Positions 1 to 8,629 of a DNA stretch of 64,000 nt are shown here, in pieces. A model generated the notes under the pieces. The model was not told the DNA's origin. It saw only the letters and a program-made list of their open reading frames with translations, and searched no databases. The translations under genes and the position numbers were made by a program. This DNA comes from CAWGHZ01 sp963775315 (GTDB lineage Bacteria > Pseudomonadota > Alphaproteobacteria > MPNO01 > DASWLB01), in contig CAVZIN010000006.1 in assembly GCA_963775315.1 (NCBI GenBank), forward strand, positions 1 to 64,000, written 5' to 3'. Position 1 is the first letter of the stretch, and the number at the start of each line of letters is the position of its first letter.

Positions 1-37
1 TTGGCAAGGTTGTGCTCTACCCCTGAGCTACGCCCGC
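1..37 (-). tRNA. tRNA-Gly (GCC), 5' half, cut by the window edge
   Basis: Read on the minus strand, this stretch gives a 7-nt acceptor arm (GCGGGCG), then TA, a D-arm of the form GCTCAGGGGTAGAGC, and an anticodon loop with GCC flanked by TT and AA. That is the usual 5' half of bacterial tRNA-Gly(GCC). The 3' half lies beyond position 1, so the acceptor pairing and CCA end cannot be checked. Confidence 0.85.
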
Positions 38-165
38 GCTCCATGCCGCACCCGAACCGGCCCGGCGTAAGGGCGGCGATCATATCCAGCCGCCGCCGGT
101 TTGCAAGCGCATTGACAGGGTCCGGCCGCCGCGCCGACCATGGCCGATCCCTTGGGAGAACCGCC

Positions 166-603
166 ATGGCCAAGCTCCGCCACATCGCCCTTTCGGTCTC
201 GGACGTCGACGCTGCCAAGAAATTCTTCGAGGAGGCGTTCGACATGCAGTTCGTCTCGCGGCGCGGCGACCAGGTCGTCTACATGTCGGACGGCACGATG
301 AACGTCGCGCTGATCAACCGCGGCGGCCGCCCGCTCGGCTGGGAGAAGGAGGAGCTGTTCTACGGCGTCGACCATTTCGGCATGTGGGTCGACGACGTGG
401 CCGAGGCCCGCCGCAAGGTCGAGGCCGCCGGCGCGAAATACGTGATGGGCGCCGAAGCGTCGGCCCCGGGCGCGTTCTACGAGATCAAGTACCGCGACAC
501 GCTGGGCAATCTGTTCGACATCACGGCGAACGGCTGGGACGGCGCGGTAAAGGACGTCGTGCCGGCCGCGCCCGCCAAGGCGAAGGCCGCCGCGGCGGAG
601 TGA
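166..603 (+). CDS. VOC (glyoxalase/bleomycin-resistance fold) family protein
   Basis: A 145-residue single-domain protein of the vicinal oxygen chelate superfamily. The opening KLRHIALSVSDVDAAKKFF and the second-half DHFGMWVDDVAEARRKVE are the two paired beta-alpha-beta-beta-beta modules, each carrying a conserved histidine. The C-terminus is an Ala/Lys-rich tail. The start at 166 is chosen because GGGAGAA sits about 6 nt upstream; the reading frame stays open to position 1, but that part overlaps the tRNA. It is convergent with accA. Family members include lactoylglutathione lyase and ring-cleavage dioxygenases, and the substrate cannot be read from sequence. Confidence 0.85.
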   Translation: MAKLRHIALSVSDVDAAKKFFEEAFDMQFVSRRGDQVVYMSDGTMNVALINRGGRPLGWEKEELFYGVDHFGMWVDDVAEARRKVEAAGAKYVMGAEASAPGAFYEIKYRDTLGNLFDITANGWDGAVKDVVPAAPAKAKAAAAE

Positions 604-627
604 CGCGGCCGCGAAGGGGGGCGCGCC

Positions 628-1593
628 CTAACCCTGCTGCCCCATCGCCAGGAACTTGTCTCGCCGCCGCGCGCGGAGCGCCGCTCCATCGAACGGCGCG
701 AGCTCTTCCAGCGCACGCCCTATCGCCTCGCCGACGGCGGCGATGGCCGCCGAGGGGTCGCGGTGCGCGGCGCCCATCGGCTCCGGGATCACCGCGTCGA
801 TCACGCCGAGCGACAGCAGGTCCTGCGCGGTGAGCTTGAGCGCGCCGGCCGCCTCCTTCGCCTGGTCGGCGGCGCGCCACAGGATCGAGGCGCACCCCTC
901 GGGCGAGATCACCGAATAAACCGCGTGCTCGGCCATCAGCACCCGGTCGCCCGCCCCCAGCGCGATCGCCCCGCCCGAGCCGCCCTCGCCGATCACCACG
1001 GCGACCAGCGGCGTCTTGATGTCGAGGCAGGTCTCGACCGCCCGGGCGATGGCCTCGGCCTGGCCGCGCGCCTCGGCATCGACCCCGGGATAGGCGCCGG
1101 GCGTGTCGATCAGCGCGACGACGGGCATGGCGAAACGCTCGGCGAGGCGCATCAGCCGGATCGCCTTGCGGTAGCCCTCGGGCCGCGCCATGCCGAAATT
1201 GTGCTTCACCCGGCTTTCGATGTCGGCGCCGCGCTCGTGGCCGAGCAACATGATCGACCGGCCGGCGAGACGGCCCATCCCGCCGATGACGGCCGGGTCG
1301 TCGCCGAACGCGCGATCGCCCGCCAGCGGCACGAAATCGGCGAGCAGCGCGCGCACATAATCCAGGCAGTGCGGGCGGCCCGGATGGCGCGCCACCTGTA
1401 CCTTCTGCCAGGCGTCGAGCCCGCCATAGGTCTCGCGCACCAGCCGCTCGAGCCGGCGCTCCAGCCGGACGATCTCGCCGGCGGGGTCCTTCGCCTCGCC
1501 CGGGTCGCGGTGGCGCAGCTCCTCGATATGGCCCTCGATCTCGGCGATCGGCTTTTCAAAATCGAGATAGGTGTGGGCGTGCTGGCTCGCCAT
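628..1593 (-). CDS. accA: Acetyl-CoA carboxylase carboxyltransferase subunit alpha
   Basis: 321 residues, the normal length for AccA (about 320). It forms the carboxyltransferase with AccD and moves CO2 from carboxybiotin to acetyl-CoA, giving malonyl-CoA for fatty acid synthesis in the cytoplasm. The N-terminus (LDFEKPIAEIEGHIEELR), the central GDRAFGDDPAVIGGMGRL and the crotonase-fold core (PVVALIDTPGAYPGVDAE, then IGEGGSGGAIALGAGDRV and VISPEGCASILWR) are all characteristic. It lies 5 bp downstream of xerD on the same strand and is probably co-transcribed with it, an arrangement common in alphaproteobacteria. Confidence 0.97.
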   Translation of the reverse strand: MASQHAHTYLDFEKPIAEIEGHIEELRHRDPGEAKDPAGEIVRLERRLERLVRETYGGLDAWQKVQVARHPGRPHCLDYVRALLADFVPLAGDRAFGDDPAVIGGMGRLAGRSIMLLGHERGADIESRVKHNFGMARPEGYRKAIRLMRLAERFAMPVVALIDTPGAYPGVDAEARGQAEAIARAVETCLDIKTPLVAVVIGEGGSGGAIALGAGDRVLMAEHAVYSVISPEGCASILWRAADQAKEAAGALKLTAQDLLSLGVIDAVIPEPMGAAHRDPSAAIAAVGEAIGRALEELAPFDGAALRARRRDKFLAMGQQG

Positions 1594-1598
1594 CGTCG

Positions 1599-2558
1599 CT
1601 ATCCCTTCCCCGCGGCGCGGCGGCGCGGCGGCGCGGCGGCGGACAGCGGGTGGCGCTCGCGCACCAGAGACTGCAGCCGCTCGTCCAGAACATGGGTGTA
1701 GATCTGGGTGGTGGCGATGTCGGCATGGCCGAGCATCTGCTGCACGCTGCGGAGATCGGCGCCGTGCGCGAGAAGGTGGCTCGCGAAGGCGTGGCGCAGC
1801 ACGTGCGGCGAGACGCGCGCGGGATCGAGCCCTGCGTCGGCGGCGAGCCCCTTGAGGGCGCGGGCGAACTGTGCGCGGGTGAGGTGCCCGGTTTCACCGC
1901 GCGAGGCGAACAGGTACGGCGAGGTTTTTGCGCCGCGCGGCACGAAGCGCGGGCGGTGCGACGCGTAGGCGGCGAGCGCGGCCCGGGCCTCGTCGCCGAG
2001 CGGCACGACCCGTTCCTTGCCGCCCTTGCCACGCACCGTGACGTGGCTGCCGTCGCGCGCAATGGCGCCGACCGGGAGCCCGACCAGCTCGGAGACGCGG
2101 AGCCCGGTCGCGTAGAGCAGCTCGAGCAACGCGACGAGCCGCGTCCCCTGCGGCCCCGGCTTCGCCCGCGCCGCGTCGAGCAGCAGCCCGACCTCGTCCT
2201 CGCTCACCACCTTGGGCAGCGCGCGGCCGCGCCGCGGCGAATCGATCGTCGCGGCGGGGTCGTCGTCGCGCCATTTCTCGGCGGCGAGGAAGGCGAAGAA
2301 CTGGCGCAGCGCGGAAAGCCGGCGCGCCGCCGTGCGCGGCGAAAATCCGGCGCGGGACAGGCGCGCGAGATAGTCGCGGATCAGGTCGGAATCGGCCTCG
2401 TCCGCCGCGCGGCCGCGCGATGCGGCGAAGGACGCAAAGTCGGCGAGGTCGCGCCCGTAGGCGGCGACGGTGTTGGCCGCCCCGCCGCGCTCGGCCGCAA
2501 TCATCTCGAGGAACGCCTCGATCCGCAGGCCTGCCGGGTTCGAAGGACGGTCAGCCAC
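1599..2558 (-). CDS. xerD: Site-specific tyrosine recombinase XerD
   Basis: A tyrosine recombinase, about 319 residues with this start, that resolves chromosome dimers at dif together with XerC. The N-terminal SAM-like core-binding domain (FLEMIAAERGGAANTVAAYG) precedes a catalytic domain with the full R…HxxR…H…Y set: TGLRVSELVGL, HVLRHAFASHLL, MLGHADIATTQIYTHV. I chose the GTG at 2558 because it overlaps the upstream stop codon by a few bases, typical of translational coupling; an ATG at 2597 would give 332 residues and a longer overlap. The accA-adjacent position and lack of phage neighbours argue for XerD rather than a mobile integrase. Confidence 0.9.
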   Translation of the reverse strand: MADRPSNPAGLRIEAFLEMIAAERGGAANTVAAYGRDLADFASFAASRGRAADEADSDLIRDYLARLSRAGFSPRTAARRLSALRQFFAFLAAEKWRDDDPAATIDSPRRGRALPKVVSEDEVGLLLDAARAKPGPQGTRLVALLELLYATGLRVSELVGLPVGAIARDGSHVTVRGKGGKERVVPLGDEARAALAAYASHRPRFVPRGAKTSPYLFASRGETGHLTRAQFARALKGLAADAGLDPARVSPHVLRHAFASHLLAHGADLRSVQQMLGHADIATTQIYTHVLDERLQSLVRERHPLSAAAPPRRRAAGKG

Positions 2559-4344
2559 CGGCTGGCGCGGCCGCTTCGAGGGCAATGGCACGGGCATCGC
2601 CGTCGAGCCCCACCTGGCGCAGCGCGCCGATGACGGCGGCGAGGGTCATCGGGCTCGCCTTGGCAGGTCCGGCCTGGCCGAGGGCGATCAGCGCGAGCGC
2701 GACCGCCGCACCCCGCCTCTTGTCGGCGGCGGCGCGACCGAGGGCGCTCCACACCGCCGGATCGGGCATGACCGTCTGGGCGGGCGCGGCGCCCTTCACG
2801 AGGCCGTCCCAGGCGTCGGCGGGCACGGTCTGGCCCAGCGCATCGAACAGGGTGAACAGCATCGCCATCTGCGCGCGCGTCGCTTCGCCGTCCGACTGCT
2901 TGAGACGCGCGACGCGCCAGCGGCCGAGGATCTCGGGATCGGGCGGGCCGTCCTTGCCGGGGAGCCCGGCGATGCGGGCGAGCGGCCACAGGTCGATCCA
3001 GGCGCGCGCCGCATCCTCGTTGCTCGGCGCCGCCGCCTCGACCGCCAGGTACCATTTGCCGGCATCCTCGGTCCGGCCGAGGGCGTAAAGCGCGCGGCCG
3101 GCATCGGCGGCGAACCACATCAGCTCTTGCGCCGGGGCAAGGCCAATCAGGGCGGGCGCCAGCGTGCGGCGCACCTGGGGCAGGTCGTTCTTGTCGCGTC
3201 CGAGCTGGAAGGCGCGCTGCACCACCTCCGCCTTCGCGGTCGGCACGGACTGGGCGAGCGCGGCGCGGAGGAGCAGTGCCCGGGCGCGCGGCCCCCAATC
3301 GTCGGCGGCCGCGGTCAGCGGCGAGGCCATCGCGTCGGGCGGGAACGACACGCTCGATTCGATCTCGGCAAGCTCCGCCGGTGCCAGCGCGCCATAGGCG
3401 GCGGCTCGTTCGGCGGCAGCCAGCCGCGTCGCCATGTCGGCGTTCGGGAACAGCGCCACGGTGCGCAGCGTCGCCGCCCGGTCGCTCTGGGCCAGGCTGT
3501 CCGGCATCTGGCGGCTCGCCGCCCGCATCATCGAGAGGGCGAGGCCGGTGGGGTCCGGGATGTCGTCGATCTTGACGCGCTTGTCGCCGCCGATCGCGTC
3601 CATCAGCTCGAAGAAGGCGGGCGCGGGCTTGGCGTCCTGCTCGCGCAGCAGGTCCGAGATCATCGACGCCTTCTCGTGCTCGCCGGCGAGGGCGAGGCAG
3701 TAGGCCGACGCCTCCTGCCAATAGACCCCCTTGAACTGGCCGCCGATGCCGCGCGCGACGCCGCACGCGCCGGAATTGTCGCCGAGCAGGAACTGCCCCT
3801 CGACCTCGTCATGGGCGAGGGCCTCGCCCACGGCATCGGCGCGCGCGGCGCGCACGAGATCGACCGCGTCGTGCACCTGGCCGAGCGCCATCAGCTTGCC
3901 GACGCGGAGCACGAGCAGCAATTCGCCCCCCGGCCCCTGCGGCGCCGCCGCCGTCGATTCGAGGAGCCGGCGCTCCAGCGCGCGCTGCGCGGGCGATTCG
4001 AGCGGCGCCGGCAGGGCGGCGAGCAGCGTCGCCGCGTCGGCGCGCGACGTGTCGTGCCAGAGATCGAGGCCGAGCCCGCCCTTATCCTCGCCGATCAGCC
4101 CGACCGAATCGGGGTCGACCGCGCCCAGCCGGTCGACCTGCACCGAATCCTTACTGCCCGTCCGCTCGGGGGCAGCAGGGTTTGCGGACGGCGGGGGCGC
4201 GGCGGGCGCGATCCCGCCCGGCGGGCCGAGCTGCACGGGCGCGCCCGAAGCCGAGGCCGGGGCCTGCGCCAGCGCGGGCGCGGCAAGTCCCGCCGCGATC
4301 GCGAAGGCCGCGAGCTGCGCCGCGCTAATGCGCGAAACGCGCAT
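2551..4344 (-). CDS. Secreted hypothetical protein, alanine-rich and helical
   Basis: A 597-residue protein that I do not recognise as a named family. The first ~26 residues form a signal peptide (AAFAIAAGLAAPALAQA), followed by a Pro/Ala/Gly-rich linker to about residue 70, then a long Ala/Leu-rich region that looks all-helical and repeat-like, reminiscent of solenoid or TPR-type proteins without clear consensus. A periplasmic location is likely. It overlaps the small membrane protein gene upstream by about 20 nt and xerD downstream by about 8 nt, so it belongs to the same minus-strand transcript. No catalytic motif is visible. Confidence 0.8.
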   Translation of the reverse strand: MRVSRISAAQLAAFAIAAGLAAPALAQAPASASGAPVQLGPPGGIAPAAPPPSANPAAPERTGSKDSVQVDRLGAVDPDSVGLIGEDKGGLGLDLWHDTSRADAATLLAALPAPLESPAQRALERRLLESTAAAPQGPGGELLLVLRVGKLMALGQVHDAVDLVRAARADAVGEALAHDEVEGQFLLGDNSGACGVARGIGGQFKGVYWQEASAYCLALAGEHEKASMISDLLREQDAKPAPAFFELMDAIGGDKRVKIDDIPDPTGLALSMMRAASRQMPDSLAQSDRAATLRTVALFPNADMATRLAAAERAAAYGALAPAELAEIESSVSFPPDAMASPLTAAADDWGPRARALLLRAALAQSVPTAKAEVVQRAFQLGRDKNDLPQVRRTLAPALIGLAPAQELMWFAADAGRALYALGRTEDAGKWYLAVEAAAPSNEDAARAWIDLWPLARIAGLPGKDGPPDPEILGRWRVARLKQSDGEATRAQMAMLFTLFDALGQTVPADAWDGLVKGAAPAQTVMPDPAVWSALGRAAADKRRGAAVALALIALGQAGPAKASPMTLAAVIGALRQVGLDGDARAIALEAAAPAGG

Positions 4345-4465
4345 TGGGCAGCACCTTTTCGACCTTTGCCGAAGGCGCAGGGATGTTCCAGGTCGCGAGG
4401 AAGATGGCCCCGCCGGCGAGTGCGACCACGACGACGGCGACGGCGATCAAGGTCAGACGATTCAT
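4325..4465 (-). CDS. Small 46-residue single-span membrane protein
   Basis: A short gene reading MNRLTLIAVAVVVVALAGG and onward to FAH then TAG. Residues 4–25 are one strongly hydrophobic segment; the rest is a short polar tail containing PSAKVEKVLPNA. It is the first gene of the minus-strand group 4465→628 and overlaps the following secreted-protein gene by 20 nt, so translation is probably coupled. It diverges from aroK across a ~185-bp spacer. The function is unknown. The position, overlap and clean membrane helix make it more likely real than chance. Confidence 0.6.
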   Translation of the reverse strand: MNRLTLIAVAVVVVALAGGAIFLATWNIPAPSAKVEKVLPNARFAH

Positions 4466-4502
4466 GGGATCCTGCGGCGGAAGTCGGCGATTTCTATCGA
4501 CA

Positions 4503-4532
4503 TTGAGCCGCTTCGATCATGTGTGCGATAGT
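4503..4532 (+). promoter_or_regulatory. Possible sigma-70 promoter for aroK
   Basis: TTGAGC and GATAGT separated by 18 bp in the divergent spacer between the minus-strand membrane-protein gene and aroK. It is the best −35/−10-like pair I found there, but the −10 match is weak and it is untested. Confidence 0.3.
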
Positions 4533-4650
4533 CGGCGGACGATGAAACGAACGCTGAACCGCCAACGTGGCGAGATTGCGGCAGTCTACCGAGCCGCCCC
4601 TCGCCATTCAACCGGGCCGAGGCCGCGCGCGCGGCGCGGATTGCGCGATC

Positions 4651-5220
4651 ATGCGTGCCACTGATTCGCCGGTCCTGCCCAAGACGGTCGTCCTTGTCGG
4701 GCTGATGGGGGCGGGCAAGACCTGCATCGGGCGCCGGCTCGCCCAGAAGCTCGCTTTGCCTTTCGTCGACGCCGACGCCGAAATCGAGACTGCCGCCGGC
4801 TGCACCATCGCCGACATCTTCAAGTATTACGGCGAGGCCGAGTTCCGCGACGGCGAGCGGCGCGTGATTCTGCGCCTGCTCGAGACGGCGCCGCATGTCC
4901 TCGCGACCGGCGGCGGCGCGTTCATGGACCCGCTGGTGCGCGCCCGCATGCGGAGCGCGGCGATCACGGTGTGGCTGCGCGCGGAGCTCGACCTTCTGGT
5001 CAGCCGCGTCGCCCGCAAGGGCGAGAGCCGCCCGCTGATCGCCGGCAAGGACGCGCGCGAGGTGCTGTCGCGCCTGATGGCGGAGCGCTACCCCGTCTAT
5101 GCCGAGGCCGACATCGTGATCGATTCGGCGCGCGAATCGCCCGACGCCACCGTCGCCCGGGTGATCGCGGCGCTGAAGGCGCATATCGGCGCGCCGGCTC
5201 CCGAAGGGGCGATGCCGTGA
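4651..5220 (+). CDS. aroK: Shikimate kinase
   Basis: 189 residues from the ATG at 4651. It phosphorylates shikimate to shikimate-3-phosphate with ATP in the chorismate pathway. Walker A is GLMGAGKT near residue 14; the shikimate-binding DADAEIE, the FRDGERRVI region and GGGAF follow in the usual order, and KGESRPL is the lid region. The frame is open upstream to 4567, but that extension is Arg-rich and low-complexity and the 4651 start matches the family length. It overlaps aroB as GTGA, so the two enzymes are coupled. Confidence 0.95.
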   Translation: MRATDSPVLPKTVVLVGLMGAGKTCIGRRLAQKLALPFVDADAEIETAAGCTIADIFKYYGEAEFRDGERRVILRLLETAPHVLATGGGAFMDPLVRARMRSAAITVWLRAELDLLVSRVARKGESRPLIAGKDAREVLSRLMAERYPVYAEADIVIDSARESPDATVARVIAALKAHIGAPAPEGAMP

Positions 5221-6344
5221 CCGTCGCGTCGGGCCTGCCCGAGCGTCTCCGCGTGGCGCTCGATTCGCGCAGCTACGACATTCTGGTGGGCGACGGGCTG
5301 ATCGCCGGAGCCGCCGAGTATATCGGCCCGTTCCTGCGGGCGAGCCCGGCCATCGTGGTGACCGACGAGACCGTGGCGGGGCTGCATCTCGGCAGGCTTG
5401 AGGCGTCGTTCGCCGGCGCCGGCATCGCGAGCCGTCCGATCGTGCTGCCGCCGGGCGAGGAGACCAAGAGCTTCGCCGGGCTGGAAGGGCTGCTCGACCA
5501 GGTGCTGGAGGCCAGGCCCGAGCGGCGGTCCACCCTGATCGCGCTCGGCGGCGGGGTGATCGGCGACATCACCGGCTTCGCCGCCTCGATCGTCCTGCGC
5601 GGCATCGACTACATCCAGATCCCGACGACGCTGCTGTCGCAGGTCGATTCGTCGGTCGGCGGCAAGACCGCCATCGATTCGCGCCACGGCAAGAACCTGA
5701 TCGGGGCGTTCCACCAGCCGCGCCTCGTGCTCGCCGACACCGGCGCGCTCGCCACCCTGCCGCGGCGCGAGATACTGGCCGGCTACGCCGAAGTGGTGAA
5801 GTACGGGCTGCTGGGCGATGCCGCCTTCTTCGACTGGTGCGAGGCGAACGGCGGGGCGCTGGTCGCGGGCGACGGGGCGGCGCGCCAGCACGCGGTGCTG
5901 GCAAGCTGCCGCGCCAAGGCCGAGATCGTCGTCGAGGACGAGCGCGAGGAGGGGCGCCGCGCGCTGCTCAACCTCGGCCACACGTTCGGCCACGCGCTGG
6001 AGGCCGAGATCGGGTTCGGGCCCGAGCTGCTGCACGGCGAGGCGGTGGCGATCGGCACGATCATGGCGTTCGAGCTGTCGGTCCGGCTGGGGCTCTGCCC
6101 GGCCGACGACCTCGCCCGCGTGCGCCGCCACTTCACCGCCGTCGGGCTGCCGACCGGCGTCGAGGCGCTGGGCAACCGCCGTCCGGACGCCGCCTCGTTG
6201 ATCGGCCACATGCGGCGCGACAAGAAGGTGCGCGGCGGCGCGGTCACCTTCATCCTGGTGCGCGGCATCGGCCGGGCGTTCATCGCCCACGACGTGTCGC
6301 TCGCCGAGGTCGAGGCGATGCTCGCCCACGCCCGCGCCGCTTGA
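5217..6344 (+). CDS. aroB: 3-dehydroquinate synthase
   Basis: 375 residues from a GTG that overlaps the aroK stop. It converts DAHP to 3-dehydroquinate, an NAD- and zinc-dependent step of the shikimate pathway. Visible signatures are LPPGEETKSF, the glycine-rich ALGGGVIGDITGFAAS, the PTTLLSQVDSSVGGKTAID block, and the metal ligands in GHTFGHALE and LLHGEAVAIG. Its pairing with aroK is the standard proteobacterial arrangement. The frame extends upstream inside aroK, but that part is not AroB-like. Confidence 0.97.
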   Translation: MTVASGLPERLRVALDSRSYDILVGDGLIAGAAEYIGPFLRASPAIVVTDETVAGLHLGRLEASFAGAGIASRPIVLPPGEETKSFAGLEGLLDQVLEARPERRSTLIALGGGVIGDITGFAASIVLRGIDYIQIPTTLLSQVDSSVGGKTAIDSRHGKNLIGAFHQPRLVLADTGALATLPRREILAGYAEVVKYGLLGDAAFFDWCEANGGALVAGDGAARQHAVLASCRAKAEIVVEDEREEGRRALLNLGHTFGHALEAEIGFGPELLHGEAVAIGTIMAFELSVRLGLCPADDLARVRRHFTAVGLPTGVEALGNRRPDAASLIGHMRRDKKVRGGAVTFILVRGIGRAFIAHDVSLAEVEAMLAHARAA

Positions 6345-6381
6345 CACCGCCCCGTTCGACCCTTCCGCCGGGAAAACACCC

Positions 6382-7677
6382 ATGACGAGTTCGCTCGTGC
6401 TGACGATGGGCGTCATCGCCCTGCTGCTACTGGTCTCCGCCTTTTTCGCGTCGGCGGAGACGGCGCTCACCGCCGCCTCCTATCCGCGCATGCACGAGCT
6501 GGCGCGCCAGGGCGACAACCGCGCCGGGCTGGTCAACCGGCTGCGCGCCCGCCAGGAGCGGATGATCGGCGCGGTGCTGCTCGGCAACAACCTGGTGAAC
6601 ATCCTGGCCTCGGCGCTCGCGACCAGCGCGCTGATTGAGGCGTTCGGCAAGTCGGGCGTCGCCTACGCGACCGCGATCATGACCGTCCTGGTGCTGATCC
6701 TGGGCGAGGTGCTGCCCAAGACCTACGCCATCGCCCGGCCGGACAAGACCGCGCTCGCCCTCGCGCCGGCGCTGCGGATCGTGGTCGCGGTGCTCTCGCC
6801 CGCGACCGAGGCGGTGCAGTGGATCGTCTCGCTGATGCTGCGCGCGGGCGGCGTGCGCCCGACCGCCGAGGACCAGGAAGCGCTGGCCGAGGCGCTGCGC
6901 GGCGCGATCGAGCTGCACCGCGGCGGGCTGGGCTCGATCGAGCATGAGCGCGCGATGCTGCGCTCGATCCTCGACCTCGACGATGTCGAGGTCGGCAAGA
7001 TCATGCAGCACCGCAAGGACGTGGTGATGGTCGACGCCGACGAGCCGACGAGCCGCATTGTCCAGCAGGTGGTGGAAAGCCCGTTCACCCGCATCCCGAT
7101 GTATCGCGGCGATCCCGACAACATCGTCGGCGTCCTGCATGCCAAGGCGGTGCTGCGCGCCTGGCGCGCCCACCGCGACGACCTCGACACGTTCGACCTC
7201 GGCGAGGTGGCGGCCAAGCCCTGGTTCATCCCGGAATCGACCTCGCTGCTCGAGCAGCTCCAGGCGTTCCGCCGCCGGCGCGAGCATTTCGCCCTCGTCG
7301 TCGACGAGTACGGCGCGCTGATGGGCGTCGTCACGCTGGAGGACATTCTCGAGGAGATCGTCGGCGACATCGCCGACGAGCACGACGTGGTGCTGGTCGG
7401 CGTCCGCCCGCAGGCCGACGGCAGCTTCATCGTCAACGGCGCGGTCACGGTGCGCGACCTCAACCGCCGCTTCGAATGGGACCTCCCGGACGAGGAGGCG
7501 GCGACGCTCGCCGGGCTCGTGATCCACGAGGCGCGTATCATTCCCGAGGTTGGCCAGACCTTCGCCTTCCACGGCTTCCGCTTCGAGATCCTGCGCCGCC
7601 AGCGGAACCAGATCACGCTGATCCGCATCACCCCGCCGCCCAAGCCCGCCAACGAGGACGAGGACCTGACCGGCTAG
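6382..7677 (+). CDS. CNNM/CBS-domain transporter of the HlyC/CorC (CorB-like) family
   Basis: 431 residues. Residues 1–190 are a DUF21/CNNM membrane domain (SAFFASAETALTAAS, then GNNLVNILASALATSAL and VLILGEVLPKTYA). Residues about 205–330 are a CBS pair (VVMVDADEPTSRIVQQV; FALVVDEYGALMGVVTLED), and the C-terminal ~80 residues are the CorC/HlyC transporter-associated domain. The family is linked to Mg2+ and other divalent-cation efflux; older 'hemolysin' labels are historical. It begins 37 bp after aroB and may be read from the same transcript. Confidence 0.9.
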   Translation: MTSSLVLTMGVIALLLLVSAFFASAETALTAASYPRMHELARQGDNRAGLVNRLRARQERMIGAVLLGNNLVNILASALATSALIEAFGKSGVAYATAIMTVLVLILGEVLPKTYAIARPDKTALALAPALRIVVAVLSPATEAVQWIVSLMLRAGGVRPTAEDQEALAEALRGAIELHRGGLGSIEHERAMLRSILDLDDVEVGKIMQHRKDVVMVDADEPTSRIVQQVVESPFTRIPMYRGDPDNIVGVLHAKAVLRAWRAHRDDLDTFDLGEVAAKPWFIPESTSLLEQLQAFRRRREHFALVVDEYGALMGVVTLEDILEEIVGDIADEHDVVLVGVRPQADGSFIVNGAVTVRDLNRRFEWDLPDEEAATLAGLVIHEARIIPEVGQTFAFHGFRFEILRRQRNQITLIRITPPPKPANEDEDLTG

Positions 7678-7698
7678 GACGGCCGGCTGCGGCCTCGT

Positions 7699-7756
7699 CC
7701 TTCGACAGGCTCAGGTGAGGCCGAAAAGGAAATCCTCATCCTGAGCCAGTCGAAGG
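7699..7756. repeat. REP-like palindrome, copy 1
   Basis: A 17-bp arm (CCTTCGACAGGCTCAGG, 7699–7715) is repeated inverted at 7740–7756 with one mismatch, separated by 24 bp. The same arm pair recurs at 10733–10792, so this is a dispersed extragenic palindrome. It lies between the transporter gene and the IS5-family insertion. Confidence 0.75.
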
Positions 7757-7865
7757 ATGAGGGTCACGACCGCAGCGAAATGCGCCGCTAGGTCATGTAC
7801 CCATAAAGGGGATTCCCTTTATGGGCGGGGTGTGATTTAAGCTTCCAAACGGTGGGAGCTTGAAG

Positions 7866-8228
7866 ATGGCGCGCTTCGATTTGACCGATGCGGAATGGAC
7901 GATCATCCAGCCGCTGCTGCCGAACAAGCCGCGCGGCGTGCCGCGGGTGGACGACCGGCGTGTGGTGAACGGGATCTTCCACATCCTGCGCACAGGCGCG
8001 CCGTGGCGTGACCTGCCGGAACGGTACGGCCCGTACACCACGGTCTACAATCGCTTCAACCGCTGGGCCAAAGCAGGGGTGTGGCTCAAGGTGTTCGAGG
8101 CTTTGAAGGCCGGCTCGCCCACGTCGCTTCATCTGATCGACTCCTCGATCGTGCGCGCCCACCAGCACGCGGCCGGCGGTAAAAAGGGGGCGCGGATCAC
8201 GCCATCGGCCGTTCTCGTGGAGGACTGA
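7866..8228 (+). CDS. IS5-family transposase, N-terminal frame (OrfA)
   Basis: This frame carries the start of the transposase: MARFDLTDAEWTIIQPLLP, the VVNGIFHILRTGAPWRDLP segment and the first catalytic aspartate in HLIDSSIVRAHQ. GGGAG about 8 nt upstream supports the start near 7866. The homologous part of the frame ends at a run AAAAAGGGGG (8181–8190), containing the slippery heptamer A_AAG_GGG, after which homology continues in the −1 frame; the last ~14 codons before the stop at 8228 are the zero-frame tail. Programmed −1 slippage is known in this IS group. Confidence 0.85.
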   Translation: MARFDLTDAEWTIIQPLLPNKPRGVPRVDDRRVVNGIFHILRTGAPWRDLPERYGPYTTVYNRFNRWAKAGVWLKVFEALKAGSPTSLHLIDSSIVRAHQHAAGGKKGARITPSAVLVED

Positions 8229-8629
8229 CCACCAAAATCCACGTCGTGGTGGATCGTCACGGCCTGCCTGTGCGCCTGCTGCTCACCCCCGGCCAGGCCT
8301 CGGACAAGACCACCTTCCCGGCCCTGGTCGAGGGACTGGCGCTCGCTCGTCACGTCGTTGCCGACCGCGGCTACTTCGCGGCCACCATTATCGCGCTCAT
8401 CGAAGCCGCTGGCGCCTTCGCTCACATCCCGTCGCAGAGCAACGTCCGGGTCCGCCGTGTCGTTGACCGCCAGATTTACCGCCAGCGCAACCTCGTCGAA
8501 CGCTTCTTCAACCGGCTCAAGCACTTCCGGCGCATCGCCACGCGCTATGACAAGCTCGCGCGAAACTTCCTCGCCGCCGTCGCCCTCGCTTCCATACGGC
8601 TCCGCATCAACCATTATGAGTTCCACGAC
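8183..8629 (+). pseudogene. IS5-family transposase, C-terminal frame (OrfB), stop codon lost
   Basis: In the −1 frame after the slip site, the protein continues AIGRSRGGLTTKIHVVVDRH, the second catalytic aspartate in VVADRGYFAATI, and the glutamate in RNLVERFFNRLKHFRRIATR. The expected C-terminus YESTT followed by TAG is broken: an extra T near 8621–8622 reads YEFHDL instead. The frame therefore runs through the right inverted repeat and stays open to 10060, antisense to the oxygenase gene and into the following gene. The catalytic core looks intact, so activity may survive with an aberrant tail. Confidence 0.75.

Larger units (their letters stand above)
7792..8629 (+). mobile_element. IS5-family (IS427-like) insertion sequence, 838 bp
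   Basis: The element is bounded by CTAG target duplications at 7788–7791 and 8630–8633. The inverted repeats start GTCATGTACCCATAA on the left and, read inward from the right, GTCGTGGAACTCATAA; they align well once one extra base on the right is gapped. The length, CTAG target and two-frame transposase fit the IS427 group. The right end lies exactly at the stop codon of the neighbouring oxygenase gene. Confidence 0.88.

Noticed and set aside
1599..2597. XerD as a phage or island integrase
   Set aside because: It sits in a conserved housekeeping context beside accA, with no phage genes or att repeats nearby.
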